From a bacterium (GTDB lineage: Bacteria > Cyanobacteriota > Vampirovibrionia > Gastranaerophilales > UBA9971): 64,000 nucleotides of DNA. The stretch is taken from positions 1 to 64,000 of the forward strand of contig JBAWVS010000005.1 of assembly GCA_037147175.1 (NCBI GenBank), read 5' to 3'. The translations under genes and the position numbers were made by a program. The notes below the pieces were generated by a model. The model saw only the letters and a list, made by a program, of their open reading frames with translations, had not been told where the DNA came from and did not search any database. Of this stretch, positions 12,457 to 21,910 are shown piece by piece; position 1 is the first letter of the stretch; the number at the start of each line of letters is the position of its first letter.

Positions 12457-12507
12457 AATATCAGAAGGTAACGAAACTTGTAGTAGTTACCTTCTGATAT
12501 TTTTTTG
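12457..12507. terminator. Strong bidirectional-type hairpin downstream of yraN
   Basis: A 16-bp perfect stem (12457-12472 with 12486-12501) with a 13-base loop. The run of T follows on the plus strand, although no plus-strand protein gene lies upstream. On the minus strand it starts 14 bases after the yraN stop and is followed by a looser TTGATTATATTAG tail, so it most simply ends yraN. Confidence 0.8.
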
Positions 12508-12520
12508 CAAAAAGCGCTTT

Positions 12521-12880
12521 TTAATAAATTCCTTTAATATAATTAATTTCAGGTTTTTCTTTAAGCAAAATACCAATTAAATCAAACCTGAAGCCTTCGT
12601 AGCTGTTATTTGGATTTTGGCTTAAGTAAATTTCAGCCAGTTTTTGGATTTTATTAAATTTTTTTTCATCAACAGATTCAAGAGGATTGCCAAAAAAATT
12701 TGAACTCCTTGCTTTTACTTCTATAAAAACAAGGGTGTTTTTGTCTTGAGCTATTATGTCTATTTCTCCCATGCGCGAAAAACGCCAGTTTTTTTCTATT
12801 ATTTTAAATCCCTGTTTTTCAAGAAAGCTCACAGCAAGGTTTTCACCCGCTTTGCCTTTTGAGAAATTCTGTTGTTTCAT
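12521..12880 (-). CDS. yraN: UPF0102 family protein (YraN-like nuclease fold)
   Basis: A 119-residue protein of the UPF0102 family, which adopts a restriction-endonuclease-like fold. The core motif is visible as M-G-E-I-D-I-I (about 42-48) and F-I-E-V-K-A-R (about 57-63), giving the acidic and lysine residues of a PD-(D/E)xK site. The family function is not established. The start ATG is preceded by GGAGAGG. A strong hairpin follows 14 bases after the stop. It is the only gene in its transcript. Confidence 0.93.
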   Translation of the reverse strand: MKQQNFSKGKAGENLAVSFLEKQGFKIIEKNWRFSRMGEIDIIAQDKNTLVFIEVKARSSNFFGNPLESVDEKKFNKIQKLAEIYLSQNPNNSYEGFRFDLIGILLKEKPEINYIKGIY

Positions 12881-13170
12881 AATTTTTTCCTCTCCATTAT
12901 TTTAGCAGGGAATATCTTAAAAAATAAGCAAAAAAAACCGGCTTTCGCCGATAAGTCTATCACATATTAGAGAGAGGAATTAGAGAGAAGGATTGAAGGA
13001 AGATTTTCACTGGTTGCATATAATGTTTTTTCCCCTTGAGGAACAAATTTAAACGTGCATTTCTGAAATTACAAAATTTCTTAACAAAACTTTACATTTA
13101 ATATTTATTTGTAAAAAGCATGAGTGATAAAATTGTTTTAGTACATGTAAAAAAAATTAAGGATAAATAA
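12881..13170. other. Intergenic region between divergent yraN and prfB
   Basis: About 290 AT-rich bases that must hold both promoters. A small hairpin (ACCGGC with GCCGAT around a TTTC loop) lies near 12939-12951. No gene or known RNA is visible. Confidence 0.4.
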
Positions 13171-14269
13171 ATGACCATAGAATATAAAAAAGAGCTTGAA
13201 AAAATTAACGAAATTTTGAGTCAGGTTAGAGGCTGTCTTTGACCCTGAGTCATCAATAAACAGAATAAGCAGGCTTGAAAAAAAGCTTCAGGAACCCAAT
13301 ATTTGGGATAATCCGGCCGAAGCCCAGAAACTTTCGCAGGAATTAAGCGAAATTAAAAACTCTTTTGAAGAATATAAAAACTGGAAAACTCAGGCTGAAG
13401 AAGTTGAAATTCTCATTCAGCTGGCGGAAGAAGAGCAAGATGTGTCTGTTTATCAGGAAATAGAAGAGAGTCTTGAAAAATTGACTTTGGAATTGCAAAA
13501 ATGGGAACTTCAGAAAAAGCTCGGAGGCGAGTATGACGTTTCGGATGCTATTTTGACGGTAAATGCGGGGGCTGGCGGGACTGATGCGCAGGATTGGGCG
13601 CAAATGCTTTTTAGGATGTATCTCAGGTGGGCTGAAGCAAAAGGATGGAAAACGGAAATCCTTGATACCTCCGAGGGGGAAGAAGCAGGAATAAAAAGCG
13701 CAACTGCAAAAGTCAGCGGAAAATATGCCTATGGCTACGCAAAAGCAGAAAAAGGAGTTCACAGGTTAGTCAGGATTTCTCCTTTTAACGCTAACGGCAA
13801 GCGTCAAACAAGCTTTGCTTCACTGGAAGTTAGTCCTGTTGTTCCCGATATTGAGTCAAAAGTTGAAATTAATTCTGATGAAATAGAAATTGAAACTATG
13901 CGAGCAGGCGGCGCAGGAGGTCAAAACGTAAATAAAGTTGAGTCTGCCGTAAGAATAATTCATAAACCGACAGGAATTGTCGTAAAATGTCAACAGGAAC
14001 GCTCTCAGCTTCAGAACAGAGAAAACGCCATGCAGTTATTAGCTTCTAAACTCCTTGCGTTAAAACAGGCAGAGCATGAAAAGAAAACTTCTGAGCTTAA
14101 AGGTGAAGCTATGGATGTAAATTTCGGAAGCCAGATAAGGTCTTACGTTTTTCATCCGTACAGTCTTGTAAAAGACCATCGTACAAATTATGAAACAGGA
14201 AATGTTGATGCTGTTATGAACGGTGAAATTAATGAATTTATTGAAGCGTATCTGAAGAAATACTCATAA
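13171..14269 (+). CDS. prfB: Peptide chain release factor 2, expressed through a programmed +1 frameshift
   Basis: Releases finished peptides at UGA and UAA codons. The start ATG at 13171 follows AAGGAT. Reading is interrupted at codon 24 by an in-frame TGA (13240-13242) preceded by CTT, and reading continues in the +1 frame from GAC at 13241. The site AGAGGCTGTCTTTGAC has a Shine-Dalgarno-like AGAGG just upstream of the slippery CTT-TGA-C, as in Escherichia coli prfB. The joined product is 365 residues, the normal size. SPF (stop-codon recognition) and GGQ (peptidyl-tRNA hydrolysis, in M-R-A-G-G-A-G-G-Q) are both present. A caller that ignores the shift would start it wrongly near 13442. The coding join is 13171-13239 plus 13241-14269. 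Confidence 0.97.
13228..13243 (+). promoter_or_regulatory. Programmed +1 frameshift site of prfB
   Basis: AGAGG (13228-13232) sits four bases before CTT, followed by the in-frame TGA and a C. When RF2 is scarce the ribosome slips forward one base at CTT and reads GAC, giving autoregulation. The mechanism is established for prfB of other bacteria; its presence here is read directly from the sequence. Confidence 0.95.
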
Positions 14270-14293
14270 AAAGCAAGAAGGCAAACAAAAAAA

Positions 14294-15139
14294 ATGAAAA
14301 ACTTTTCTTTTAAAAACATCATAAAAATCTTACTATTATTAGCTTTTTTAATTTTGGTTGTTATAAGTTTTTTTATTGAACCTAATGAGATTGTTGTTAA
14401 TAAAATAACTATAAAACTTAATCATTGGAATAAAAAACACGATAATCTCAGAATAGCTATAATTTCAGATATTCATGCAGGCGCCCCTTTTATCAATTCT
14501 AAAAAGCTGGAAAAAATTGTAGAACTATCCAATAAAGAAAAGCCGGATTTAATTTTATTACCGGGTGATTTTGTAAGTCATGGTGTTATTGGAGAAAAAT
14601 TTGTAAAACCTGAGCTTGTGGCTGATATTTTATCAAAATTAAAATCAAAATACGGAATAATAGCTGTTCTTGGAAATAATGACTGGAAATATAACGGGAA
14701 AAAAGTTGACGCAGTTTTAGAAAATAAAAAAATAACAGTATTAGAAAACAATGTCAAAGAATTGCTTATTAATGGTAAACCTTTATGGATTGCAGGAGTT
14801 GCAGATTTAATGGAAAGGTTTCCCGAGATTGATACGACTTTAAGTAAAGTAAAAGACAACAGTCCTGTTTTATTATTAAGTCATAATCCCGATGTATTCC
14901 CTTTTGTGCCTGAAAGGGTAAGTTTGACTATATCAGGACATACACACGGAGGGCAGGTAAATCTTCCTGTCTTCGGCAGATTAGTTGTCCCATCCGGCTT
15001 TGGTCAGCGTTATGCTTTCGGTCATGTGCATGAAAATAACAAAGATTTATTTGTCAGTACAGGTATTGGCACAAGCATAATTCCTGTGAGATTTAAAGTC
15101 GTCCCTGAAATTGAAATTATCACTGTTAAAAGCAAATAA
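14294..15139 (+). CDS. Membrane-anchored metallophosphoesterase (YkuE/YaeI-like)
   Basis: A calcineurin-like phosphoesterase of 281 residues. An N-terminal hydrophobic helix (about 10-28) should anchor it in the membrane with the catalytic domain outside. Metal-binding motifs occur in order: S-D-I-H (about 57-60), G-D-F-V, G-N-N-D, S-H-N-P-D and S-G-H-T-H-G-G-Q. The third motif normally reads GNH(D/E); here Asn replaces the His. YkuE-type enzymes have been linked to lipid phosphates such as UDP-diacylglucosamine, but the substrate here cannot be told. It starts 24 bases after prfB and may share its transcript. Confidence 0.85.
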   Translation: MKNFSFKNIIKILLLLAFLILVVISFFIEPNEIVVNKITIKLNHWNKKHDNLRIAIISDIHAGAPFINSKKLEKIVELSNKEKPDLILLPGDFVSHGVIGEKFVKPELVADILSKLKSKYGIIAVLGNNDWKYNGKKVDAVLENKKITVLENNVKELLINGKPLWIAGVADLMERFPEIDTTLSKVKDNSPVLLLSHNPDVFPFVPERVSLTISGHTHGGQVNLPVFGRLVVPSGFGQRYAFGHVHENNKDLFVSTGIGTSIIPVRFKVVPEIEIITVKSK

Positions 15140-15152
15140 ATTATTTTTATTT

Positions 15153-16730
15153 TTAACAATGTACCGGCTCTTTTTCTGTAGGTTTTAAACCTGAAGCTTC
15201 TCTCTCAATGCGACCGGTTTTAACTTCAAAAGGTTTAGTTGAAAAATTTTGTTTTAAATATTCAAGAAGTCCGCTCTGGTGATTGAAAGGATAAATTTTA
15301 ACATTTGGTTCATGAGGTTCTTTTTTCAAACTGGACATTCCGCTTGCACCTTGCATAAGGTAGGTATCATAAACCACCGTGTATTTTTTATTGTCAGGCA
15401 TTTTATCCAAACATTCGCCCAGGCTACCATTTTTGTTGATTAAATAAACATTTTTTACTTTATTATCTTTACCAATCGTATATCTCATACCGCCGACCTG
15501 TAATAAACCAAGGGTTGGTTTAGGAAATGTTGAGGTTTCTACGCCCCAATTAAGAGCATCAAATAATTGTTTTTTTGTAAAAGTCGCTTCTACCATAGTT
15601 ACACTATGGGTAAAAGGAAAAGCATCTTTTATATTTTTTGTAGTAATCTCACCTTTTGGAAGATCTGCTTTAATTTCCCCTGAATTTATCAGTGCTATTT
15701 GAATGTTAGACTGCGGGCTTATTTTATTTGCTATCCAGAGCATTGAATCAGCCAACAGGTTTGCAACAGGATTTTCTTCTGTTTTTCTTTTTTTGCATTC
15801 TAAACTTTGATTGGAATAACTTATCACTTTATTATTTTGCAGGATTTTTTCTTCTAATTTTACAACTTCTGTGGATATAGGATATTCCTTTGTGTTTTTA
15901 ATTTTATTTTTGCATTTATCGGGTATCAGAACCCCATCATCATTAAATACAGTTTTCAAAATTCCAAAAGTCCCTAAGTCCTCGGTATCTTTATTGTCAT
16001 CATTTGCAGCTTCAGCGGATACAACTTTTACGGGTTCGCCTCGTTCTGATACAGACCAGCTGTCGACTTTTTTATGATCATGTCCTCCAATAATTACGTC
16101 AATACCGCCAATCTTTGCAAGATTTTTGTAATATTCAAAATGTTGTTTGGATTTTTCTCCGGTATGGGCTAATAAGAAAATTTTGTTTATACCCTGTTTT
16201 TCCAATATTTTTACTTCTTGTTTTACTGCTTTTACTGTTTTTTCAAAATCTTTTACAGAAACATAATCGTTAAAATCTGCTTTAAAAATAAGTTCCGCAG
16301 AATCAAAAGCAGTAACCCCGATAACGCCGACACGTTCTCCTTTTCGTTCAATAACTGTTGATTTTGCTATTTTATTTTCCATTTCGTTAGGTTTTGAAAA
16401 AGAAAGATTTGCTGACAGGAATTTAAAACTTGGTTTTGCTATTTCAATAGCTTTAGCCCAGTAGTTGCCGCCTTCTATTTCATGATTTCCTGCGCAGGAA
16501 GCGTCTAATCCGATTAAATTCATTAATTTAATCAGTAAAATATTTGGCTCTAAATCACTGGCAAAATTTATATCTCCTCCGGCAAATTTTAGAGTTCTTT
16601 TGTCTTTATTTTCTCTGTCAAATTCATCAACAGCAGTCTTAAAGTGCTTTATATTGTCTACTTTGGCGTGTACATCATTGAAATATAAAACATTAAAATC
16701 TGTATTGCCTCTGAAAGATATGGGAAACAT
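15153..16730 (-). CDS. 5'-nucleotidase/UshA-family metallophosphatase without a signal peptide
   Basis: Two-domain enzyme of the 5'-nucleotidase/2',3'-cyclic phosphodiesterase family, 525 residues. The N-terminal metallophosphatase domain shows Y-F-N-D-V-H-A (16-22), G-G-D-I-N, G-N-H-E, A-H-T-G-E and G-G-H-D-H. The C-terminal substrate-binding domain shows N-S-G-E-I-K and a conserved F-P-F-T-H-S-V block. Family members are usually periplasmic or extracellular, but this one begins M-F-P-I-S-F-R-G-N and enters the catalytic fold at once, with no Sec or Tat signal. The short S-F-R-G motif resembles the starts of three other proteins here. The exact substrate is unknown. It converges with the gene at 14294. 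Confidence 0.88.
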   Translation of the reverse strand: MFPISFRGNTDFNVLYFNDVHAKVDNIKHFKTAVDEFDRENKDKRTLKFAGGDINFASDLEPNILLIKLMNLIGLDASCAGNHEIEGGNYWAKAIEIAKPSFKFLSANLSFSKPNEMENKIAKSTVIERKGERVGVIGVTAFDSAELIFKADFNDYVSVKDFEKTVKAVKQEVKILEKQGINKIFLLAHTGEKSKQHFEYYKNLAKIGGIDVIIGGHDHKKVDSWSVSERGEPVKVVSAEAANDDNKDTEDLGTFGILKTVFNDDGVLIPDKCKNKIKNTKEYPISTEVVKLEEKILQNNKVISYSNQSLECKKRKTEENPVANLLADSMLWIANKISPQSNIQIALINSGEIKADLPKGEITTKNIKDAFPFTHSVTMVEATFTKKQLFDALNWGVETSTFPKPTLGLLQVGGMRYTIGKDNKVKNVYLINKNGSLGECLDKMPDNKKYTVVYDTYLMQGASGMSSLKKEPHEPNVKIYPFNHQSGLLEYLKQNFSTKPFEVKTGRIEREASGLKPTEKEPVHC

Positions 16731-16927
16731 TGTCGAGTTCTCTTTTATAGTAGATTCTATCTATGTAAAACCCAAACATAAAAAAATTTACCTGTACAGC
16801 ATATAATGTTAAGAATAATTAAGAACAGTTTTTTTGATTTGTTTTAATATAAAAATATTTATACAAATAGCGAATTTTAATATCTTAATATTGCTTTTAA
16901 AATTAATTTCATCTTTATAAAAACAGG

Positions 16928-18535
16928 ATGGAAAAAATGATTGATGAAAAAATATTCAAATTATCCACGGAAGGGCTGAGCTTAAGCGATCGCAAAAAAG
17001 CGTTGAATGAGTATATTGGTCATGTTGACGAGCAAAGTAAGCATTTTTTGGGATATCAAAATGTCCAAACATTAAATTATGAAGAGGATATAAAAGAATT
17101 TTTAAATTTTCACGTTAATAATATTGGAGATCCGTTTGTTTCAGGGAATTATACACCTAACAGCAAAGCTATAGAAAGAGCTGTACTGGATTATTATGCC
17201 AAACTCTGGAATGCAAAGACTCCTCATGATTTTAAAGATCCAGAGAGTTATTGGGGTTATTCATTAACAATGGGCAGTACAGAAGGAAACCTTTACGGAA
17301 TTTGGAATGCCAGAGATTATTTGTCAGGGAAAAAACTTTTGATTGATAATGGAAACGAACATAAAAACGGAAAACACAGGACACAATATATTCATGCGCT
17401 TTCTTCACAGGGCAATCCAAATGCTTACAGGCCTGTAGCGTTTTTTTCCGAAGATACTCATTATTCAATCATTAAAGCAATGCGTGTTCTTCAGATTCCA
17501 ACTTTTTATGATATAGGCAAAAATCTTTATCCGTGCCAAAATCCTCTAAGTTTGACAGGAGAGTGGACGAAAGACTTTTTCGAAGTACCGTCATTGAACG
17601 GCAGCAAGGGAACAGGGGCAATAGATGTAGAAAAACTCTCTATTCTTGTGGAGTTTTTTGCAGCAAAGGGGTATCCTATCCTCGTTGTTTGTAATTATGG
17701 AACAACTTTTAAGGGTGCTTATGATGATGTTCAAGCAATAGGCGAAAAATTAATGCCGATTTTTGAGAAATACGGACTGGTAAATAGGGAAGTTATTTAT
17801 GATGAGCAAGGGCATTCGGATGTTCGCAACGGTTATTGGATTCATGTTGACGGTGCGTTAGGCGCATCATACATGCCTTTTCTGGAAATGGCTTATAATC
17901 GGGGCGAAATAGCCGAGCGAGGTCCGATTTTTGATTTTCGTCTTCCGTATGTTAATTCTATTGTTACAAGCGGGCATAAATGGGTTGGGACTCCATGGCC
18001 AAGCGGGATTTTTATGACAAAGGTTAAATATCAGTTAATTCCCCCTGATGCTCCGGAATATATAGGCTCTCCCGATACCACGTTTGCCGGATCCCGTAAT
18101 GGTTTATCACCTGTAATTTTGTGGGATTTTCTTGCTCAAAATTCTTACCAGAATTTAATTGACAGGGCTGTGCGTTGCGAAAATCTTGCAAATTATGCGG
18201 AAGAACAGCTTAAAACAGTTCAGAAATACCACCCTGAGCTTGATTTGTTTATTGAGCGAACACCTTTATCGTTAACAGTACGTTTTAGAAAACCTAATGG
18301 CAGGATTGTTTATAAACATTCGCTTTCTTGCGAGACCCTATTAATTAATGATGAAGAAAGACATTATGCACATATATTTACTATGGATTCGGTAACTAAA
18401 GAGCAGATTGACGAGTTTATAAGTGAGCTTAAAGAGCCTGATGCTTTTGATGCCGAAAAAATATCCGCAAAACTCAAACGAAAAACAACTCGAAAAGCAG
18501 CTTTTTTAAGCGAACGTGAACGTGGTTGGAGATAA
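16928..18535 (+). CDS. PLP-dependent amino acid decarboxylase (group II, histidine decarboxylase-like)
   Basis: A 535-residue group II pyridoxal-5'-phosphate decarboxylase. The segments G-S-T-E-G-N-L-Y-G-I-W and F-S-E-D-T-H-Y-S-I-I-K resemble bacterial histidine decarboxylase. The cofactor Asp/His region is H-V-D-G-A-L-G-A, and the PLP lysine is Lys351 in S-G-H-K-W-V-G. It is clearly longer than the usual roughly 380-residue histidine decarboxylases, with extra sequence at both ends and a basic C-terminus. The amino acid used (histidine, serine, tyrosine or another) cannot be decided. No antiporter gene is next to it, so an acid-resistance role is not supported. A weak ribosome site precedes the ATG. 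Confidence 0.85.
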   Translation: MEKMIDEKIFKLSTEGLSLSDRKKALNEYIGHVDEQSKHFLGYQNVQTLNYEEDIKEFLNFHVNNIGDPFVSGNYTPNSKAIERAVLDYYAKLWNAKTPHDFKDPESYWGYSLTMGSTEGNLYGIWNARDYLSGKKLLIDNGNEHKNGKHRTQYIHALSSQGNPNAYRPVAFFSEDTHYSIIKAMRVLQIPTFYDIGKNLYPCQNPLSLTGEWTKDFFEVPSLNGSKGTGAIDVEKLSILVEFFAAKGYPILVVCNYGTTFKGAYDDVQAIGEKLMPIFEKYGLVNREVIYDEQGHSDVRNGYWIHVDGALGASYMPFLEMAYNRGEIAERGPIFDFRLPYVNSIVTSGHKWVGTPWPSGIFMTKVKYQLIPPDAPEYIGSPDTTFAGSRNGLSPVILWDFLAQNSYQNLIDRAVRCENLANYAEEQLKTVQKYHPELDLFIERTPLSLTVRFRKPNGRIVYKHSLSCETLLINDEERHYAHIFTMDSVTKEQIDEFISELKEPDAFDAEKISAKLKRKTTRKAAFLSERERGWR

Positions 18536-18597
18536 AGTTTTTAAATAAACTTATAATGTAATAAAATAATCTTGTACAAAATTTAAAAGGTGAAAAA

Positions 18598-19476
18598 ATG
18601 TCTGGAGAAAAAAAATATATTTTTATAACAGGAACTTCTTCCGGAATAGGAAAAGTTTCAGCCATTACCCTTGCAAAAAAGGGGTTTCATGTTTTTGCAG
18701 GGGTTAGAAAGCAAGAAGATGCAGAAAATTTAAAAGCAGAAAACCCGGATATTACACCGATTTTTATAGATGTAACAAATCAGGATTCAGTTAACGGGGC
18801 TTTTAACAAAATTTCGGAAATAACAGCAGATAAGGGACTTTACGGTCTTGTGAATAATGCGGGGATAGCAGTAGCAGGTCCGCTAGAGTTTTTGCCGATA
18901 GACAGGTTAAGGCTTCAGCTAGAAATAAACGTGATCGGGCAAATAAGCGTTATTCAAAAAATGCTTCCGCTTATAAGAAAAGGACAGGGAAGAATTATAA
19001 ATATAAGTTCTATAGCGGGATTTACCGCTTTTCCGTTCAAAGGTGCTTATGCTGCTTCAAAATTTGCTGTTGAAGCCTTGTCAGACTCCTTAAGAAGAGA
19101 ATTAAGACCGTGGAAAATACCGATTTCTATTGTTGAGCCGGGTGTTATAAAAACTCCTATCTGGCAAAAATCAATAAACCTCGTGGAAGAAATAGTCGCA
19201 GAAATGCCTTCCGAAGCCGAAAAATATTACGGTGCCGTTTACCGGAACCTGTTAGAAAGAACTTTGAAAAGGGTTGAAAGAAGCGGATCAGCTCCCGAGC
19301 AAGTAGCCAATGCAATATTTCACGCTTTAACTTCCAAAAAGCCTAAAACACGTTATCTTGTCGGACAAGATGCGCATTTTCTCTCGAAAATTTTAACAAA
19401 GTTGCCGGATTCTCTTATAGACACATTTATTTGTAAACGTGTCGGACTTGATAAATGCGAGTTTGAGACTAATTAA
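18598..19476 (+). CDS. Short-chain dehydrogenase/reductase
   Basis: Classical SDR of 292 residues with a Rossmann fold. The NAD(P)-binding T-G-T-S-S-G-I-G is at about 11-18, N-N-A-G at about 91, the catalytic Ser in I-N-I-S-S-I-A-G, and the Tyr-Lys pair in Y-A-A-S-K. The C-terminal extension with W-Q-K-S and multiple basic residues resembles the retinol-dehydrogenase-like/DltE group of SDRs. The substrate is not identifiable. The ATG has AAAGGTG upstream and lies 62 bases after the decarboxylase, so cotranscription is possible. Confidence 0.88.
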   Translation: MSGEKKYIFITGTSSGIGKVSAITLAKKGFHVFAGVRKQEDAENLKAENPDITPIFIDVTNQDSVNGAFNKISEITADKGLYGLVNNAGIAVAGPLEFLPIDRLRLQLEINVIGQISVIQKMLPLIRKGQGRIINISSIAGFTAFPFKGAYAASKFAVEALSDSLRRELRPWKIPISIVEPGVIKTPIWQKSINLVEEIVAEMPSEAEKYYGAVYRNLLERTLKRVERSGSAPEQVANAIFHALTSKKPKTRYLVGQDAHFLSKILTKLPDSLIDTFICKRVGLDKCEFETN

Positions 19477-19479
19477 CCA

Positions 19480-19573
19480 GAATTGCCGATTAAATTTATG
19501 AATCAACCCATTTTATTTCTTATAGATTGCTTCGCTATGCTCGCAATGACGATTTTAGCGATTTAATAATTCG
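19480..19573. repeat. Dispersed palindromic repeat A, shortened copy
   Basis: It begins GAATTGCCGATTAAAT and ends GATTTAATAATTCG, with the inner TATAGATTGCTTCGCTATGC and TCGCAATGACGATTTT blocks. It matches the right half of the longer copy at 41046-41170 but has lost the CATTGCGAGGAG left arm. It lies between two genes and has no coding capacity. Confidence 0.8.
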
Positions 19574-19612
19574 AGTAAACTAAAGATTCGTTATTTTTTA
19601 GAGCTGATTTTC

Positions 19613-21643
19613 TTAAATTTTAAATATAGTAATTTGTTTTTGTAAATTTTCAGCGATTCTGGCTAAAGAATTTGAACTTGCGCTGATTTCTTCAAGACTT
19701 GCGGTTTGTTCTTCTGTAGTGCTGGAAATTTCTTCTGCGCTTGCGGCTGTTTCTTCTGTCACTTCGGCAATGTTTTCAATCATTTGAACAAGGTCGTCAG
19801 AGTTTTTTGTAACACCGTCAATATCTTTGTTTATGCTTTGGATTTCATTATTGGTTTTTTTAACTTGAGTTATGATATCAACCAAAGCGTTTCCTGCTTC
19901 ATTTATTACTAAAACACCGTCCTCAACTTCTTTTGAAGCTTTATTTGTTGTTGTAACAGCCAAATTTGTTTTACTTTGAATTTCTTTAATCATGTTTGCA
20001 ATTTTGTCTGTTGCTCCTGCTGATTGAGTTGCAAGCTTTTTTACTTCGTCTGCAACAACGGCAAAGCCTTTTCCATGTTCACCGGCTCTGGCTGCTTCTA
20101 TTGCCGCATTAAGAGCAAGAAGATTTGTTTGGCTTGCAATATTTTTAATTAATTCGAGGATTTGTTCAATTTCCGAACTTAATTTTCCAAGAGAATCTAT
20201 GGTTAATGAAATTTCCCCTGTAGCCTGTTTAATGCTTTTCATTTTATCAACGGCATTATAAACCTGCTCTTTTCCTGAGGCTGCAGTTTTTTCAGTGTTA
20301 TTCCCAAGTTCAGAAATACTACGCGCTTCTCCAGAAATATTTTGAAGTACTTTATTCATTTTATTAATATTTGAAGCTCCTGCTTCAATATTTTTCGAAA
20401 TCTGCTGTGTTCCTATTGCAAGTTGTTCCACGCTTGTCGAAACTTGTTGCGCTCCCTGAGCTGTTTGGTCAGCTGCTGCATTTAATTCTTCCGAACCCGC
20501 AGAAATTTCTTCAACTGATATAGAGACCTGTTGAATTAATATTTTTAAATTTTCAGCCATTTTATTAAATATAACAGCTAAATCAGCAACTTCGTCTTTT
20601 GTCTCCGGAGTAATTTTAATTGTTAAGTCGCCTTCCGCTATTTTTAAAGAATTTGTTTCCATGTTCTTTAAAGCGTTAGTTAAAGATAAGTAAAAACCGG
20701 CAAATAAATATCCGATTATAGAAAGAACCAACAATGTGTAGAAAATTGCTACAGGTTTCTGATCTTCATATTTTCTTACTCTTTTTGTAACTAACTGTCC
20801 TTCTTTTTGGGCAACAGAATCATAAAATTTCATGTTGTTGCTTAAAGCCTTGCTTGAAGCTGATTTTAACTGCGTTAAAGAAACAGTTTTTTTATCAATA
20901 ATTTTATTCAATAAAACAAGAAATTCTTTGTTTGCCGAATAAGCATTATTAAAAGAAGGGTCGAGATCAGTTTTTGTAGATGGGTTAAATCCGTACACAA
21001 CGGAAATATCCGATTTTAAAATTTCGTTTATTTCGTCTATAAGCGTGGAAAGTTGTATTAATTCTTTTTGGTTATTTTCATTCCCGATTAAGTTTTTTGT
21101 ACCTAAAATTTTTGCCTGATTTATTTTTTCAAGCAAATTAGGCAATTTTAAGCTATAAACATCCATCAAATAATATGTATCAAGATCAGGATCGAGAACA
21201 AGGTTTGATGTATCGTTAATATGACTTATTAAAGTGATAACTTGATTAACAACTACTGTTTGTTTATCAAAATCATTTGCATTTTGTAAATTAGTTTTTA
21301 TTTTTTGCCAGTCTTCTTTAACTTGAAGTGTTTGGTTTAATTTTTTGTCTGCTTCATCAGTTAATTTAACATATTTGTTTATTTCTTCTGTTGAAGGGGT
21401 TTTTCCTTGATATGACAAATCCCTGTAGTCTTGTACGTTAAAAAGCAGGTTTCTTAGAGGATTAATATACTCTAAGCCAAGATTTTCTTTTATGCTGAAA
21501 TCAGCTTGTGATTGTAAGTTAGATAATAACAAATAAATTATTCCGACTGTAAGAATAACAACAGACAAACCTAATAAAGCAAATTTTTGAGCATACTTCA
21601 ATTTGTTCATAATTAGAACACTAAAATTAAACATTTTTTTCAT
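19613..21643 (-). CDS. Methyl-accepting chemotaxis protein
   Basis: A complete 676-residue chemoreceptor. Two membrane helices (about 17-40 and 300-320) flank a periplasmic, mostly helical sensor of about 260 residues, probably of the four-helix-bundle type. A HAMP linker (about 320-375) leads to a long coiled signalling domain with the conserved hairpin tip [22 protein letters not shown]. The C-terminus lacks a CheR/CheB pentapeptide and ends F-K-I like the partial receptor at 3-164. The ligand is unknown. Its ATG is preceded by a GGAAAGAAG-like site. Confidence 0.95.
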   Translation of the reverse strand: MKKMFNFSVLIMNKLKYAQKFALLGLSVVILTVGIIYLLLSNLQSQADFSIKENLGLEYINPLRNLLFNVQDYRDLSYQGKTPSTEEINKYVKLTDEADKKLNQTLQVKEDWQKIKTNLQNANDFDKQTVVVNQVITLISHINDTSNLVLDPDLDTYYLMDVYSLKLPNLLEKINQAKILGTKNLIGNENNQKELIQLSTLIDEINEILKSDISVVYGFNPSTKTDLDPSFNNAYSANKEFLVLLNKIIDKKTVSLTQLKSASSKALSNNMKFYDSVAQKEGQLVTKRVRKYEDQKPVAIFYTLLVLSIIGYLFAGFYLSLTNALKNMETNSLKIAEGDLTIKITPETKDEVADLAVIFNKMAENLKILIQQVSISVEEISAGSEELNAAADQTAQGAQQVSTSVEQLAIGTQQISKNIEAGASNINKMNKVLQNISGEARSISELGNNTEKTAASGKEQVYNAVDKMKSIKQATGEISLTIDSLGKLSSEIEQILELIKNIASQTNLLALNAAIEAARAGEHGKGFAVVADEVKKLATQSAGATDKIANMIKEIQSKTNLAVTTTNKASKEVEDGVLVINEAGNALVDIITQVKKTNNEIQSINKDIDGVTKNSDDLVQMIENIAEVTEETAASAEEISSTTEEQTASLEEISASSNSLARIAENLQKQITIFKI

Positions 21644-21910
21644 AAATAAAGCTTCTTTCCTTATTAGTAACTAATTTAATGCAAATTTCTTTATACTTAT
21701 CTCTTCTCTTAAGAATAATATTTATTATAAAACATTTTCTACTGTATATTAGTTTATTAAGAATAACTTAATGTTTTGGAAGTTGCTTTATAACTATAGT
21801 TATTGCAATTTCTACTTTATCATATTTTTGAAAAAAAAGTCTTTATATTATAATCTTAAGGCAGATTATATTTTTGCCTAAAAAAGATAAAACCCTGAAA
21901 GGATTATAAA

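Noticed and set aside
12074-12520. Replication origin next to dnaA
   Set aside because: I searched this gap and other noncoding stretches for clusters of TTATNCACA. Only weak single matches such as TTATCCAGG were found, and dnaN is not adjacent.
16954-16970. DnaA box TTATCCACG in the decarboxylase gene
   Set aside because: A single site inside coding sequence, one mismatch from consensus, and far from other candidates.
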